DNA from: Leptolyngbyaceae cyanobacterium M33_DOE_097 | Lineage (GTDB): Bacteria; Cyanobacteriota; Cyanobacteriia; Leptolyngbyales; Leptolyngbyaceae | DNA: 64,000 nt | Reading direction: 5' to 3' | NCBI GenBank assembly: GCA_015296075.1 | Contig: DVDV01000408.1 | Location: 1-64,000, forward strand | Part shown: in pieces, positions 8,122 through 18,011 of the stretch | Numbering within the stretch: the stretch's first letter is position 1 | Layout: the number at the start of each line of letters is the position of its first letter | Program-made: the position numbers and the translations under genes | Notes under the pieces: generated by a model | The model's database searches: none | Told to the model about the DNA's origin: nothing | The model's input: the letters and a program-made list of their open reading frames with translations, nothing else

Positions 8122-10764
8122 ATGACCTCTTCTTCTGACGTTCGGATGCCGAATGCTGCGATCGCCCATTCTGCGCAGGAAATCTCTCAACCAGAGGCGT
8201 TGAGGGTAGCGCAGGGTGTCTATGTCACAATTCACGGACACTTTTACCAACCCCCCCGCGAAAATCCTTATCTCAACGCGATCGAGCGGCAGCCCAGTGC
8301 CAGTCCTTTCCACGATTGGAATGAGCGGATTCATTACGAGTGTTACCGTCCCAATGCGTTTGCGCGGCTGCTCAACGAGCAAGAAGAAGTGATTGGGATC
8401 GTCAATAATTACGAGTACCTCAGCTTTAATATCGGCCCGACCTTGATGAGCTGGCTAGAACGCCACGATGTTGAGACTTATCAGCGCATTCTGGAAGCCG
8501 ATCGCAAGAGCTGCGAACGATTGAATGGGCATGGTAACGCGATCGCCCAGGTCTATAACCACATCATCATGCCGCTGGCGAATGAGCGCGACAAACGTAC
8601 CCAAATTCGCTGGGGCAAAGCGGACTTTCGTTCTCGGTTTGGGCGTGATCCCGAGGGGATGTGGCTGGCCGAAACGGGAGTAGACTACGCCACCTTGCAA
8701 GCGTTAGTAGACGAAGGGATTCGGTTTACGGTGCTGGCTCCTTCTCAAGCGCAGCGTTGCCGACCCATCCCAACCAACGAGCATCCCCATCCTGAATGGC
8801 AAGAAGTCGGGGGAAGTCAGATTGATCCCACCCGCCCCTACCGTTGTTATCTGCCCCATTCGGAGTCGGGCGATCGCGCCTACATCGACATCTTCTTCTA
8901 CGATGGACCGATCTCGCGTGATATGGGGTTTGATACCGCACTGACCAACGCTTATCACTTTGCCGGACGGATTGGTCAGGCTGTTCGTGGAGATCATCGT
9001 CCCGCTCAACTGATTGGGGTCGCGACAGATGGTGAAACCTTTGGACACCACAAAGGCGGCACTGAAAAATGCCTCGCTTACGCCTTCACCCAAGAATTTC
9101 CCCAACGGGGCTGGACAGTGACGAACTTTGCCCATTACCTCTCGCTCAACGCCCCCACCTGGGAAGTTGAACTCAAACCCGTCACCGCCTGGAGTTGCAG
9201 TCATGGCGTCGATCGCTGGCAAACGGATTGTGGCTGTGGCGGCGGTGGTGAGTGGCACCAGCAATGGCGGCGACCTCTGCGCGACGCCCTGGACTGGCTG
9301 CGAGATCAATTGATTCAGGTCTATGACGACGCTGGGCGTAAGCTGTTCAACGATCCCTGGGTGGCACGTGATGAATACATTGAGGTGATTCGCGATCGCT
9401 CCACCAGCAATATTTCTGCATTTCTGGCTCGCCATCAAACCCACGATCTCAATACCTCTGAGCGAATCGATGCATTGCGGCTATTAGAGATGCAACGGCA
9501 TGCGCTGTTGATGTTTACGAGTTGTGGCTGGTTTTTTGAAGAACTGTCTCGCCCAGAAGGCACTCAAATTTTGCGCTACGCGGCTCGTGCCCTAGAGCTA
9601 GCGGGTGAAGTCACTGGAATGCAACTAGAGTGGGGCTTTGTGCGACGGTTAGAGCAAGCCCCCAGCAATGTGGATTGTTTTGGGCATGGGGCTGAGGTGT
9701 TCTATCAACTGGTCAAGCCCGCGCAAATCAGCCTGGAGCAAGTGGCAGCTCACTATGCCATCAGCTCGCTGTTTACACCCTATGCGCCAGAGCAAATGGT
9801 GTATTGCTACGTCACACACCAGTCTGACTATCAGATTCAGCACATGGGCAATTTGACCTTAGCTGTGGGGCAAGTGCAACTCACCTCTGAAATCACTTGG
9901 GAGAGCCGCCATCTCACGTTTGCAGTGCTGCATTTAGGTGGTTGGGATTTTCATTGCTGCATCCAACCCTTTACCAGCCGTTTAGATTACGCCCAACTAA
10001 AAGAGCAGTTGTTTGATGCCTTGAAGCACGCCAGTGCAGCGCAAGCCATTCTCGCGATGAATCAACTGTTTGGCGATCAATCCTATAGCCTGCAAAGCCT
10101 GTTTGCCGAAGAACGGCATCGGATTATGCGGTTGTTAACGCATGAAACGTTGACCCGTCTCGATCAGCTTTACACCCAGGTCTATCGCGATAACTATGGC
10201 GTGTTGATGGCGTTTCATCGGGATACATTGCCCGTGCCGCAAGAGCTGCAGGTAGCAGCTCAGGTGGCGCTAAGCCATCGCGCTTTAGTGGCATTGCGAT
10301 CGCTCGAACAAGAAAGCAGTGACCTCACACCCGAAGCATTGCAGTACAGCCTGAGTTGCTTAAACGAGTTAGAGGCGATCGCAACCGAAGCCAACCACAT
10401 GCGATGTCGCTTTGAGCTACCCGAAGCGAAATTGACATTGGAGCGTTTACTGGTGCGATCGCTCTGGTTATTGCTCTACCACTTTGATGCGACCACCGCC
10501 GAGCTACAAGTACAGCGCATTAAACGAATGGTGCTTTTGGGGCAACAAATGCAACTTGGTTTGTCGCTAGCACAGGCTCAAGAAGCCTACTTCCGGCAGT
10601 TGCAGGAGTGGCTGATTCCGCAATGCCAGCGCTGGTTGGCGGCTGAAACGGTAGAGACAGATGGCTCTGCGCGATCGCTCAGTCTGACCGATCTCCGGTT
10701 ACTTCTAAACCTGGGCGATTTTCTGATTGTTGATGTGCAGCACTGGCTAAATTGCTTGCCCTAG
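8122..10764 (+). CDS. DUF3536 domain-containing glycoside hydrolase family 57 protein
   Basis: An 880-residue cytoplasmic protein. The N-terminal half is a GH57-type (beta/alpha)7 domain: HGHFYQPPRENPY at about 38-50, MWLAETGVDYATL at about 180 with the likely nucleophile Glu, and GVATDGETFGHHKGG at about 300. The C-terminal half is the DUF3536 region, mostly helical. Relatives are annotated as alpha-amylase or branching-enzyme-like, so a role in glycogen metabolism is plausible but unproven for this subfamily. ATG at 8122 gives the expected short N-terminal tail. The gene is alone, with long non-coding stretches on both sides. Confidence 0.9.
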   Translation: MTSSSDVRMPNAAIAHSAQEISQPEALRVAQGVYVTIHGHFYQPPRENPYLNAIERQPSASPFHDWNERIHYECYRPNAFARLLNEQEEVIGIVNNYEYLSFNIGPTLMSWLERHDVETYQRILEADRKSCERLNGHGNAIAQVYNHIIMPLANERDKRTQIRWGKADFRSRFGRDPEGMWLAETGVDYATLQALVDEGIRFTVLAPSQAQRCRPIPTNEHPHPEWQEVGGSQIDPTRPYRCYLPHSESGDRAYIDIFFYDGPISRDMGFDTALTNAYHFAGRIGQAVRGDHRPAQLIGVATDGETFGHHKGGTEKCLAYAFTQEFPQRGWTVTNFAHYLSLNAPTWEVELKPVTAWSCSHGVDRWQTDCGCGGGGEWHQQWRRPLRDALDWLRDQLIQVYDDAGRKLFNDPWVARDEYIEVIRDRSTSNISAFLARHQTHDLNTSERIDALRLLEMQRHALLMFTSCGWFFEELSRPEGTQILRYAARALELAGEVTGMQLEWGFVRRLEQAPSNVDCFGHGAEVFYQLVKPAQISLEQVAAHYAISSLFTPYAPEQMVYCYVTHQSDYQIQHMGNLTLAVGQVQLTSEITWESRHLTFAVLHLGGWDFHCCIQPFTSRLDYAQLKEQLFDALKHASAAQAILAMNQLFGDQSYSLQSLFAEERHRIMRLLTHETLTRLDQLYTQVYRDNYGVLMAFHRDTLPVPQELQVAAQVALSHRALVALRSLEQESSDLTPEALQYSLSCLNELEAIATEANHMRCRFELPEAKLTLERLLVRSLWLLLYHFDATTAELQVQRIKRMVLLGQQMQLGLSLAQAQEAYFRQLQEWLIPQCQRWLAAETVETDGSARSLSLTDLRLLLNLGDFLIVDVQHWLNCLP

Positions 10765-10813
10765 AGCCATGCTATTCAACCCTACCAACTTCTTACACGA
10801 ACAAACAGCAGCG

Positions 10814-11036
10814 ATCGCCCTCGTAACCGTCGCCTCACGTCACCCGTCCCCTCTGTCAGCGATCGAAATGCCAAACGGTACGGGTTACCGTTTGGCTAGC
10901 TAACCATCCAATACCTACCCGCATCACCTTGCGGGGGTTGTAGGGGAGTGAGGCCCCTACGAGCGGGGGCGCGGGGGGAAGACCCCCGATCTTGCGGCTC
11001 CGCCGCCCCCAGATCTCCGCTACACCCCATCCAAAA
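10814..11036. repeat. Structured intergenic repeat, copy A
   Basis: About 223 bp, homologous over its full length to 24849-25073 in the same orientation. It holds a perfect 11-bp hairpin GCCAAACGGTA (10870-10880) / TACCGTTTGGC (10886-10896), then GTAGGGG / CCCCTAC, then a nested GC-rich fold (CGGGGG / CCCCCG inside an outer GGGGGC / GCCCCC pair). There is no ORF in it. It fills most of the gap 10765-11219 between the GH57 gene and recG. Confidence 0.8.
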
Positions 11037-11219
11037 AAACAACCCTAGCGATAGCCTACTAATTCAGCTGTAAGCCCCATCAACTGAACAGCACAAACAG
11101 CGACTCCTACTACTGAGCCGAAGAGCGGATAAAAACCCAGTTTCAGCATCCAAATTGGAACGCTACAGGTAGGATGGCTATAGCGCCTTGAAGGCAAACT
11201 AGCCATCGACCCAATCGGT

Positions 11220-13772
11220 ATGAGCGAATCGAATCTGCCGCCAGTAATTTCAGAAACAGCTACCCCAGATTTAGGGGTTTGCCCCGACTGGGTGCGCTTG
11301 CAAAAAGCACTTTCCATTGAAGCTGAGCGCGGTTTTAACGATTTAGAAGGCAAAGAGCAGCGCTTTAGCGAATTTTTAGCTGAGTCACTGCGACAGGCTC
11401 CAAAACCATTTCCTTTACACGAACAGCAACGCTGGCAGGCGATCGCCAAACAATACGCGCTATACCCCGAACTCACATTTGCCCAACGTCAGCATCTCGT
11501 AGCCGAAACCCGCCGTTTTTTATACCAGGCGCGGCGCTTATGGGAGTCCCAAGTCGAAGCCCTCCAGTCTGCGGCAGCGCCAACAGTAGAGCAACCCAGC
11601 CAAATCCTTACAACCAAAACGGCCAAAGCGGCATCTCCGACTCAAATCTACGCAGCTAAAGAGACGCGGCTGACACTTGAGCAAAGCTTGACCTACCTAC
11701 CAGGAATTGGCCCAAAAAACTCTGAAAGGCTTGCCAAACTGGGGTTATATACCGTTCGAGATTTGCTGTACTACTACCCCCGCGACCACATTGACTATGC
11801 GCGCCAGGTCGATATTCGTAACCTGACCGAAGGCGAAACGGTGACGCTGGTGGCAAAGGTGCAACGGTGTAACTGCTTCACCAGTCCACGTAATACCAAG
11901 CTCTCCATTTTGGAACTGACAGTCAAAGATGGCACCGGGCAAATGAAGCTGAGCCGCTTTTATGCGGGTGCCCGTTATACCAATCGGGGCTGGCAAGAGC
12001 AGCAGAAGCGGCTTTACTCGGCTGGCACCACGATCGCCGCGTCAGGCTTGGTCAAACGTAGCAAGTATGGCATCACCTTAGAAGACCCCCAGATTGAGGT
12101 GCTGGAAAGTGCAGATGACTCAATTGGTTCTTTAAAAGTGGGGCGAATTGTCCCCGTTTATCCCCTAACGGAAAGGGTGCCAGCCGACTTGGTGCGACGG
12201 GCAGTAGTGTCAGCGTTACCCGCGATCGCCCACATTCAAGAAGCGTTACCTGCCGATATACAGGCGGCCTATGACCTGGTGGGAATTCAGGAGGCGATCG
12301 CCCACATTCACTTTCCGCCTGACCCAGGTGCGCTAGAGCAAGCTCGTCGGCGTCTCATTTTCGATGAATTTTTCTACCTGCAATTGGGTTTACTTAAACG
12401 GCGTAAAGAGCAGCAGCAAATTCAGACAACGGCTGTTCTCGCGCCGACAGGTCAACTGATTGATCAGTTCTATGAGGTTTTGCCGTTTACCCTGACAAAT
12501 GCCCAACAGCGAGTTGTTAATGAGATTTTGACTGACTTGCGTCAACCCATCCCAATGAATCGTTTGGTGCAGGGTGATGTTGGCTCTGGTAAGACGGTTG
12601 TGGCGGTGGTGGCGTGTTTGGCAGCGATTCAGGCCGGGTTTCAGGCGGCGATCATGGCTCCCACAGAAGTGCTAGCCGAGCAGCATTATCGCAAGATGGT
12701 GAGCTGGTTTAATCTGCTGCACCTGCCCGTTGAGTTGTTAACAGGTTCCACAAAGGCGGCAAAGCGACGTGAAATTCATGCCCATTTGACGACAGGCGAG
12801 TTACCGCTGCTGGTCGGCACCCACGCGTTGATTCAAGATACGGTCAATTTCAACGCGTTGGGTCTGGTCGTGATCGACGAACAGCATCGGTTTGGCGTTG
12901 AGCAACGGGCCAAGCTGCAACAAAAGGGACAAAATCCCCACGTTTTGACCATGACGGCAACTCCAATTCCGCGCACGCTGGCTTTGACGTTACATGGCGA
13001 TTTAGATGTGAGCCAGATTGACGAACTCCCTCCAGGCCGAAAACCCATCAAAACGACTGCATTGACAGGGCGCGATCGCATGCAGGCCTACGAGCTAATT
13101 CGGCGGGAGATCGCGCAGGGTCGGCAAGTGTATGTCGTGCTGCCGCTAGTGGAAGAGTCTGAAAAGCTGGATCTGAAATCAGCGATCGAAGAATATCAGA
13201 CATTGCAAGAGCAGGTGTTTCCTGAATTTAAGGTGGGGTTACTGCACGGGCGCATGTCGTCTGCTGAAAAAGATGAGGCGATTACCCAATTTCGCGACAA
13301 CAAAACCCAAATTCTTGTCTCAACGACGGTTGTGGAAGTTGGGGTTGACGTGCCGAATGCAACCGTGATGCTGATTGAGCATAGCGATCGCTTTGGCTTA
13401 GCTCAGCTTCACCAACTCCGCGGTCGGGTAGGGCGCGGCGGCTCCCAATCTTTCTGTCTATTGATGAGTAGCTCTAAAACGGAAACGGCTCGTCAACGGC
13501 TCAAAGTGCTGGAGCAATCACAGGATGGGTTCTTTATCGCTGAGATGGATCTGCGCTTTCGTGGGCCGGGTGAGGTGTTGGGGATGCGTCAGTCAGGCTT
13601 ACCCGACTTTGCCCTGGCGAGCCTGGTAGAAGACCAGTCAGTACTCGAAATTGCCCGTAACGCGGCTGAAAAAGTTCTGGCGCAAGATGAAACGTTGAGT
13701 CAGTGGGAAGCCTTGAAAAATGAATTGCAGTTGCGTTATCGCAGACTGCTAGGTGGCACAATTTTGACGTGA
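11220..13772 (+). CDS. recG: ATP-dependent DNA helicase RecG
   Basis: An 850-residue SF2 helicase that remodels stalled replication forks and Holliday junctions. An N-terminal extension of about 150 residues, usual in cyanobacterial RecG, precedes the wedge/OB domain (TYLPGIGPKNSERLAKLG, then the DLLYYYPRDHIDY motif). The helicase core shows Walker A GDVGSGKT at about 452, the DEQH box at about 553, TMTATPIPRTLA, and the C-terminal motif VI QLRGRVGRGG. It ends with the TRG/C-terminal region. Length and domain order are complete. ATG at 11220 is preceded by an ordinary intergenic region holding repeat copy A. Confidence 0.97.
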   Translation: MSESNLPPVISETATPDLGVCPDWVRLQKALSIEAERGFNDLEGKEQRFSEFLAESLRQAPKPFPLHEQQRWQAIAKQYALYPELTFAQRQHLVAETRRFLYQARRLWESQVEALQSAAAPTVEQPSQILTTKTAKAASPTQIYAAKETRLTLEQSLTYLPGIGPKNSERLAKLGLYTVRDLLYYYPRDHIDYARQVDIRNLTEGETVTLVAKVQRCNCFTSPRNTKLSILELTVKDGTGQMKLSRFYAGARYTNRGWQEQQKRLYSAGTTIAASGLVKRSKYGITLEDPQIEVLESADDSIGSLKVGRIVPVYPLTERVPADLVRRAVVSALPAIAHIQEALPADIQAAYDLVGIQEAIAHIHFPPDPGALEQARRRLIFDEFFYLQLGLLKRRKEQQQIQTTAVLAPTGQLIDQFYEVLPFTLTNAQQRVVNEILTDLRQPIPMNRLVQGDVGSGKTVVAVVACLAAIQAGFQAAIMAPTEVLAEQHYRKMVSWFNLLHLPVELLTGSTKAAKRREIHAHLTTGELPLLVGTHALIQDTVNFNALGLVVIDEQHRFGVEQRAKLQQKGQNPHVLTMTATPIPRTLALTLHGDLDVSQIDELPPGRKPIKTTALTGRDRMQAYELIRREIAQGRQVYVVLPLVEESEKLDLKSAIEEYQTLQEQVFPEFKVGLLHGRMSSAEKDEAITQFRDNKTQILVSTTVVEVGVDVPNATVMLIEHSDRFGLAQLHQLRGRVGRGGSQSFCLLMSSSKTETARQRLKVLEQSQDGFFIAEMDLRFRGPGEVLGMRQSGLPDFALASLVEDQSVLEIARNAAEKVLAQDETLSQWEALKNELQLRYRRLLGGTILT

Positions 13773-14063
13773 TAGAGTTTTGCTCCAACAACTTTGATGA
13801 TGGTAAATTTTCAATCTTTATTTTCTATCTATCAAAAGACTATTTTAGTTTAGCGGCAAATTTTATATCATCATTCCAATAAATGATTGTCTTCAGACAT
13901 ACCAGAAACAATTTAAAGGAATAATAAAAGGTCTAGATCGTCACAATAATCTTTTGAGAAAAGAGGTTTATTAATTCATAGTTCTGGGGTCTAAGACAAT
14001 ACGATTGATTGAGAAACAGGTTTAATTCTTTCTTGATTTTTTTAATCAGTGGTGACAGTTGTT

Positions 14064-15863
14064 ATGACTGCAGATTCAAATGGCGAAGAGCCAAAAATAG
14101 ACTTTTTTGTTCAGCGGATTGAGTCAGCGCAAGAACGTTTTCATCAGCTGAGTCGAGAGTCTGAGAACTTTATTATTTCACCAGATGAGATATCGGTTGT
14201 TGTATTCGAAGAGCTTTCAACGGCATTAGAAGAACTCTATATCGCAGCCGAAGAAATGCAAGTACAACAAGAGAATTTAATCGCAACAAGAGATAAATTA
14301 GAAGAAGAACGACAGCGCTATCAAGACTTGTTTAATTTTGCACCCAATGCATACTTAGTAACTGATGTTGAGGGGCATATTCAAGATGCAAATTGTAAGG
14401 CGGTTTCTCTGCTGGAAATGTCTTACGATCGCTTGATCGGGAGACTCTTAACCATCTTCATTCCACTTGAAGATCGCAAAGTGTTTCGTGGTCGGCTCTG
14501 CCAAATTCAACGCGAAAAAGATACGACCCACGAGTGGGAGGCAACCTTACAACCCTTTCAAGGAAAGGCGATTTCCTGTCAAATTACGCTTGCACCAATT
14601 TACAATGCGCATCAGCAGGTTGTTGGGTTACGTTGGTTGATTCAAGACGTTTCAGAGCGCAATCGAGTTTCAGAGTTAGAAGCAACTCACAAAGTTAAGG
14701 ATCAATTTTTAGCAATTGTTTCGCACGAGTTGCGATCGCCCCTCAACCCGATTTTGGGTTGGTCAAGCTTGCTGCGTCAAGGTCGATTAGACGATGAACA
14801 GGCCGAATATGCGCTGGAAACCATTGAGCGCAATGCCAAACTGCAAGCGCAGTTAGTTGGAGATTTGCTCGATCTGTCTCGCATTTTGCAGGGTAGACTC
14901 AATCTCTCGGTGGCTCCTGTCGATTTAGAATTACCCATTCGAGCGGCTTTAGAAACAGTGCAGTTAGCCGCAGATGCAAAGTCGATCCAAATCAAAACCT
15001 ATTTTGACCCCACTGTTGGGCAGACATTAGGTGATGTGACACGGTTGCAGCAAATTGTGTGGAACTTGCTGAATAATGCCATCAAATTCACCCCCGAAGG
15101 TGGTCAGGTCAATGTGCGGCTAGAGCGGGTTGAGCGCGAAACTGTGGATGAATCTCAATGTTTAGAATGTCTACCTGCTTACTCCTATGCTCAAATTACG
15201 GTGAGCGACACGGGCAAAGGCATTCGTTCAGATCTTTTGCCCCATGTGTTTGAATACTTCTGGCAGGAAGATAGTTCAATTACTCGAACGTTTGGTGGTT
15301 TAGGATTGGGCTTGGCGATCGTCCGTCAGTTGGTCGAGTCGCACGGCGGTCGAGTTGAAGCAGAAAGTGCGGGTGAGGGGTTAGGCTCAACATTTACGGT
15401 CAAGCTACCGTTAAAAAAAAATAAACAAGGTGACAAGGTAGTGGAAGAAGACCGTCCGCTATCGCTCTCACCGCAGCATCCACTCAAAGATCTGCACATC
15501 TTACTCGTCGAAGACAATATTGATACTTGCAACTTAACGGCCTGCGTCTTACGCCAAAAAGGTGCGATCGTCACACCTGTAACATCCTCATTAGAAGCGT
15601 TACGAACTTTTGAGCAAACTCAATTTAATATCTTGATTAGTGATATTGGTTTGCCCGAAATGGATGGATACTCACTCCTGCAAGAAATTCGGTCGATCTC
15701 AACTCACCAGGGAGAAAATATTCTGGCGATCGCGCTCAGTGCTTACGCCGGGGAGTATGCCCATGAACGGGCTATGTCAGTTGGGTTTCAACACTACATC
15801 CCTAAACCCGTTGAACCTGAAACCTTAGTCAAGACGGTTGTTCAACTTATAGAAGCAAATTAG
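14064..15863 (+). CDS. PAS hybrid sensor histidine kinase/response regulator
   Basis: About 599 residues. An N-terminal coiled coil (about 50-85, rich in Glu/Gln) is followed by a PAS domain (about 85-205, starting RYQDLFNFAPNAYLVTD). Then comes HisKA with the phospho-accepting His in VSHELRSPLNPI (about H221), HATPase_c (NLLNNAIKFTPEGG, VSDTGKGI, FGGLGLGLAIV) and a C-terminal receiver with Asp in LISDIGLPEMDG (about D527) and Lys in YIPKPVEP. No membrane segment is present, so the sensor is cytoplasmic. The signal is unknown. No separate response regulator lies beside it. GTG codons at 14049 and 14052 are alternative starts; none has a clear Shine-Dalgarno. The AT-rich 13773-14063 upstream holds nothing else I can name. 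Confidence 0.9.
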   Translation: MTADSNGEEPKIDFFVQRIESAQERFHQLSRESENFIISPDEISVVVFEELSTALEELYIAAEEMQVQQENLIATRDKLEEERQRYQDLFNFAPNAYLVTDVEGHIQDANCKAVSLLEMSYDRLIGRLLTIFIPLEDRKVFRGRLCQIQREKDTTHEWEATLQPFQGKAISCQITLAPIYNAHQQVVGLRWLIQDVSERNRVSELEATHKVKDQFLAIVSHELRSPLNPILGWSSLLRQGRLDDEQAEYALETIERNAKLQAQLVGDLLDLSRILQGRLNLSVAPVDLELPIRAALETVQLAADAKSIQIKTYFDPTVGQTLGDVTRLQQIVWNLLNNAIKFTPEGGQVNVRLERVERETVDESQCLECLPAYSYAQITVSDTGKGIRSDLLPHVFEYFWQEDSSITRTFGGLGLGLAIVRQLVESHGGRVEAESAGEGLGSTFTVKLPLKKNKQGDKVVEEDRPLSLSPQHPLKDLHILLVEDNIDTCNLTACVLRQKGAIVTPVTSSLEALRTFEQTQFNILISDIGLPEMDGYSLLQEIRSISTHQGENILAIALSAYAGEYAHERAMSVGFQHYIPKPVEPETLVKTVVQLIEAN

Positions 15864-15910
15864 CACCATTTCTACGGTATAGAAATCAAATAGGATGGAC
15901 ATTTGAATAT

Positions 15911-16861
15911 TTATCGGCGAGCGACTACAGTTTCAACCTGGCGGAGTTGCCACTCCCAAGTTTCATAACCGCGTGCGTTGAGATGTAAGCCATCCGTGGT
16001 TAAGCCAGCTTGCATGAAACCATCGTAATCAACCATTTGGGAGTAAAGGTCAAGATAAGTGGCCTGGTAGCGATCGCTCAGGCGTTGCAGTGTTTGGTTG
16101 AGATTGGTGATGCGGGCGTTGGGGATGCGCGGGGTGCGGGTCGGTAGAATCGATTGCACAACGATTTGCGCTTGCGGGTGCATTTGGCGCAGGCGGGTCA
16201 AAATCTTTTGCATGTTGCCGATGATTTGAGCATCGGTGTAGCCCATTTTGAGGTCGTTCACCCCGGCCATTAAGTAAATGGTGCTGGGGCGAGTATTGGC
16301 GAACGTGTTTAACCGCTGCAAAATGCCCCAAGTCGTGTCGCCCGAAATGCCTTGATTTAGCCAGAGATGGTTACTCGGTAGGCGATCGCTGGGAAACCAC
16401 ATACTCAACGAGTCACCCAGCATTACCGAGAGCCGATTGTTGCCTTGTCCGCCTGCGACGGCGCGGGCTTCTAACGTGAGCAACTGTCGCCACTGCTGAT
16501 AGGTGGGTTGGCGGGTTGCTTTTCGCCAAATGGCCTGGTAGCTATTCACAGGTAAGCGCGTATAAAGTCGCCCTGATCGCAAAGCCGCCAGGCGTTGGGC
16601 GTAGAGTTGGGTGCCAGAAGTGGGCCGTACGGTGTAAGAAAACTCCGTTGCTGTCGGTGCGTTATCAGGCTGCACCTCAAACCTGGCCTGCGTTGTCGGC
16701 AAGGAAGACTGAGCACTTGGTTGCACTTGGGGCGATCGCTCGGCTTGCGGTTGGCTCACCGCAGGAGGTGTTGTTGGTTCAACAAATTGGGGAGGCAACG
16801 CTTCGCTTGCGGCTCCCTGACTCAGAGCCAGCACCGCCAATAAGGTCGGATCACTCATCAC
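15911..16861 (-). CDS. SGNH/GDSL hydrolase family protein
   Basis: A 316-residue protein. After an Ala/Pro/Gln-rich N-terminal region of about 130 residues comes an SGNH domain: block I MLGDSLSMW with the nucleophile Ser at about 151, block II NQGISGDTTWG, block III YLMAGVNDLKMG with the Asn, and block V DGLHLNARGYETW with the Asp and His. Such enzymes are esterases, lipases or acetyl-hydrolases; the substrate is not predictable. The first 20 residues are mildly hydrophobic (LLAVLALSQGAASEA) and could be a weak signal sequence, which would put it in the periplasm. It converges with the hybrid kinase gene. Confidence 0.88.
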   Translation of the reverse strand: MMSDPTLLAVLALSQGAASEALPPQFVEPTTPPAVSQPQAERSPQVQPSAQSSLPTTQARFEVQPDNAPTATEFSYTVRPTSGTQLYAQRLAALRSGRLYTRLPVNSYQAIWRKATRQPTYQQWRQLLTLEARAVAGGQGNNRLSVMLGDSLSMWFPSDRLPSNHLWLNQGISGDTTWGILQRLNTFANTRPSTIYLMAGVNDLKMGYTDAQIIGNMQKILTRLRQMHPQAQIVVQSILPTRTPRIPNARITNLNQTLQRLSDRYQATYLDLYSQMVDYDGFMQAGLTTDGLHLNARGYETWEWQLRQVETVVARR

Positions 16862-16980
16862 AATTTCTCAGGTGACAGGTATCCTATTCTCAACAGCGCA
16901 ACCCAACCACGATCAGGACAAAAAGTATTTTTCGTTGGCAAGCCCTGACCTGACAAAACTGGATGTTAGATGGGTCGGCA

Positions 16981-17388
16981 CTACGCTTCGTAAAGCTCTA
17001 AGGGCAGGCCATCCGGGTCTTTAAAGAAGGTAAACCGCTTACCCGTTAATTCATCTAACCGCACCGCTTCGGTAGGAATATGGTGGGCGGCCAGATGCGC
17101 GATCGCCCCTTCCAGATCATGCACGGCAAACGCTAGATGCCTCAACCCGCACGCTTCAGGATAACCAGGACGGGGCGGCGGTGCTGGAAATGAGAACAGC
17201 TCAATTTGGGTCTGAGCATCGACTTGTAGATCGAGCTTGTAAGACTGTCGCTCAGCCCGATAGGTCTCGCTCACAATGGGAAAACCAAGAATTTGAGTAT
17301 AGAACTGTTTCGAGCGATCGTAGTCAGAGCAAATGATGGCGATGTGATGAACCTGAAGTGAAAACAAAGTATTTGAGGTTGATGTCAT
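16981..17388 (-). CDS. VOC family protein (glyoxalase I-like)
   Basis: A 135-residue single-module vicinal-oxygen-chelate protein of the length of the GloA2/YaeR group. The beginning VHHIAIICSDYDRSKQFY carries the first metal His, GLRHLAFAVHDLEGA the second His, and FKDPDGLPLELYEA the C-terminal Glu ligand. The fold binds a divalent metal. Close relatives are called SMU1112c/YaeR-like, with unproven substrate. ATG at 17388 is clear. It has no obvious operon partner. The 304-bp region 17389-17692 upstream shows no gene. Confidence 0.9.
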   Translation of the reverse strand: MTSTSNTLFSLQVHHIAIICSDYDRSKQFYTQILGFPIVSETYRAERQSYKLDLQVDAQTQIELFSFPAPPPRPGYPEACGLRHLAFAVHDLEGAIAHLAAHHIPTEAVRLDELTGKRFTFFKDPDGLPLELYEA

Positions 17389-17692
17389 GGGAGTCTTTAA
17401 AGATATTTTCAGCCAGTTAATGCTTCAGGTGATCTAGCAATAGCTTTTCGTTTGATTCTATCAATTCAAATAGTTTGCTTAACTGACAAGCCTTTCTAGA
17501 GGCGTGTTCCTCCACGAAGGACTTGATTGTTCAATCTGACTTAACTAAATACTCACTCTCACAATCTTTGAGCTTCCTAAAATTTCTCAAAACCATTTCC
17601 ATCGAAGCTACTCATGGAATGATGAGAGCTACTTTTTGTATGTTTCGCTACAAATTCATAGGATAAGAGAGTCATTCACCCAGGAGTACCCC

Positions 17693-17872
17693 ATGGTAAA
17701 CACTAAGAAAAAAGTCTGGACGACCACTCAATTGTTAAACCTCAGCAAGAGCTTAGCCAGCGCTTACAACCTGGGGGCAGACACCCCCGAAGCGCAAACC
17801 AATAGCGATGCTTGGTCTACTGAAAAGTTTGCTGACCTTGGCAAAGACTTGTCTCGCTCTTTCTTGATGTAA
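17693..17872 (+). CDS. Small 59-aa hypothetical protein
   Basis: ATG at 17693 is preceded at good distance by AGGAG (17682-17686), which decides this start over a TTG-type start 57 bases upstream. The 59-residue product is basic at the N-terminus (MVNTKKKVWTTTQLLNLSKS) and more polar and acidic later, with no Cys, membrane segment or recognised motif. A leader of about 300 bp without genes lies upstream. Function unknown. Confidence 0.55.
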   Translation: MVNTKKKVWTTTQLLNLSKSLASAYNLGADTPEAQTNSDAWSTEKFADLGKDLSRSFLM

Positions 17873-18011
17873 GTCGATTGCTTCACTAAACCACTTACAC
17901 CCTGCCGCGCGGATTGAGAGCTAATTACCAACTAAGGTGTTGCGTTAGCCCCATTTGGATCAGTGACTCAAAAGAACGCGTTATCCTAGGTTGGCAGGAT
18001 TAAATGGAACG

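Noticed and set aside
8704-9444. A 246-codon open frame on the minus strand inside the GH57 gene
   Set aside because: It lies wholly antisense to a gene with clear family motifs, and its translation has no recognisable domain; long antisense frames are common in GC-rich coding DNA.
11045-11476. A 143-codon minus-strand frame overlapping the start of recG
   Set aside because: Overlaps the conserved N-terminal region of RecG and the repeat gap; translation is rich in Ser and Cys without a motif.
15864-15910. ATTTCTA / TAGAAAT dyad between the hybrid kinase and SGNH genes as a terminator
   Set aside because: The stem is only A/T-rich and no T-run follows on either strand, so it is too weak to call.
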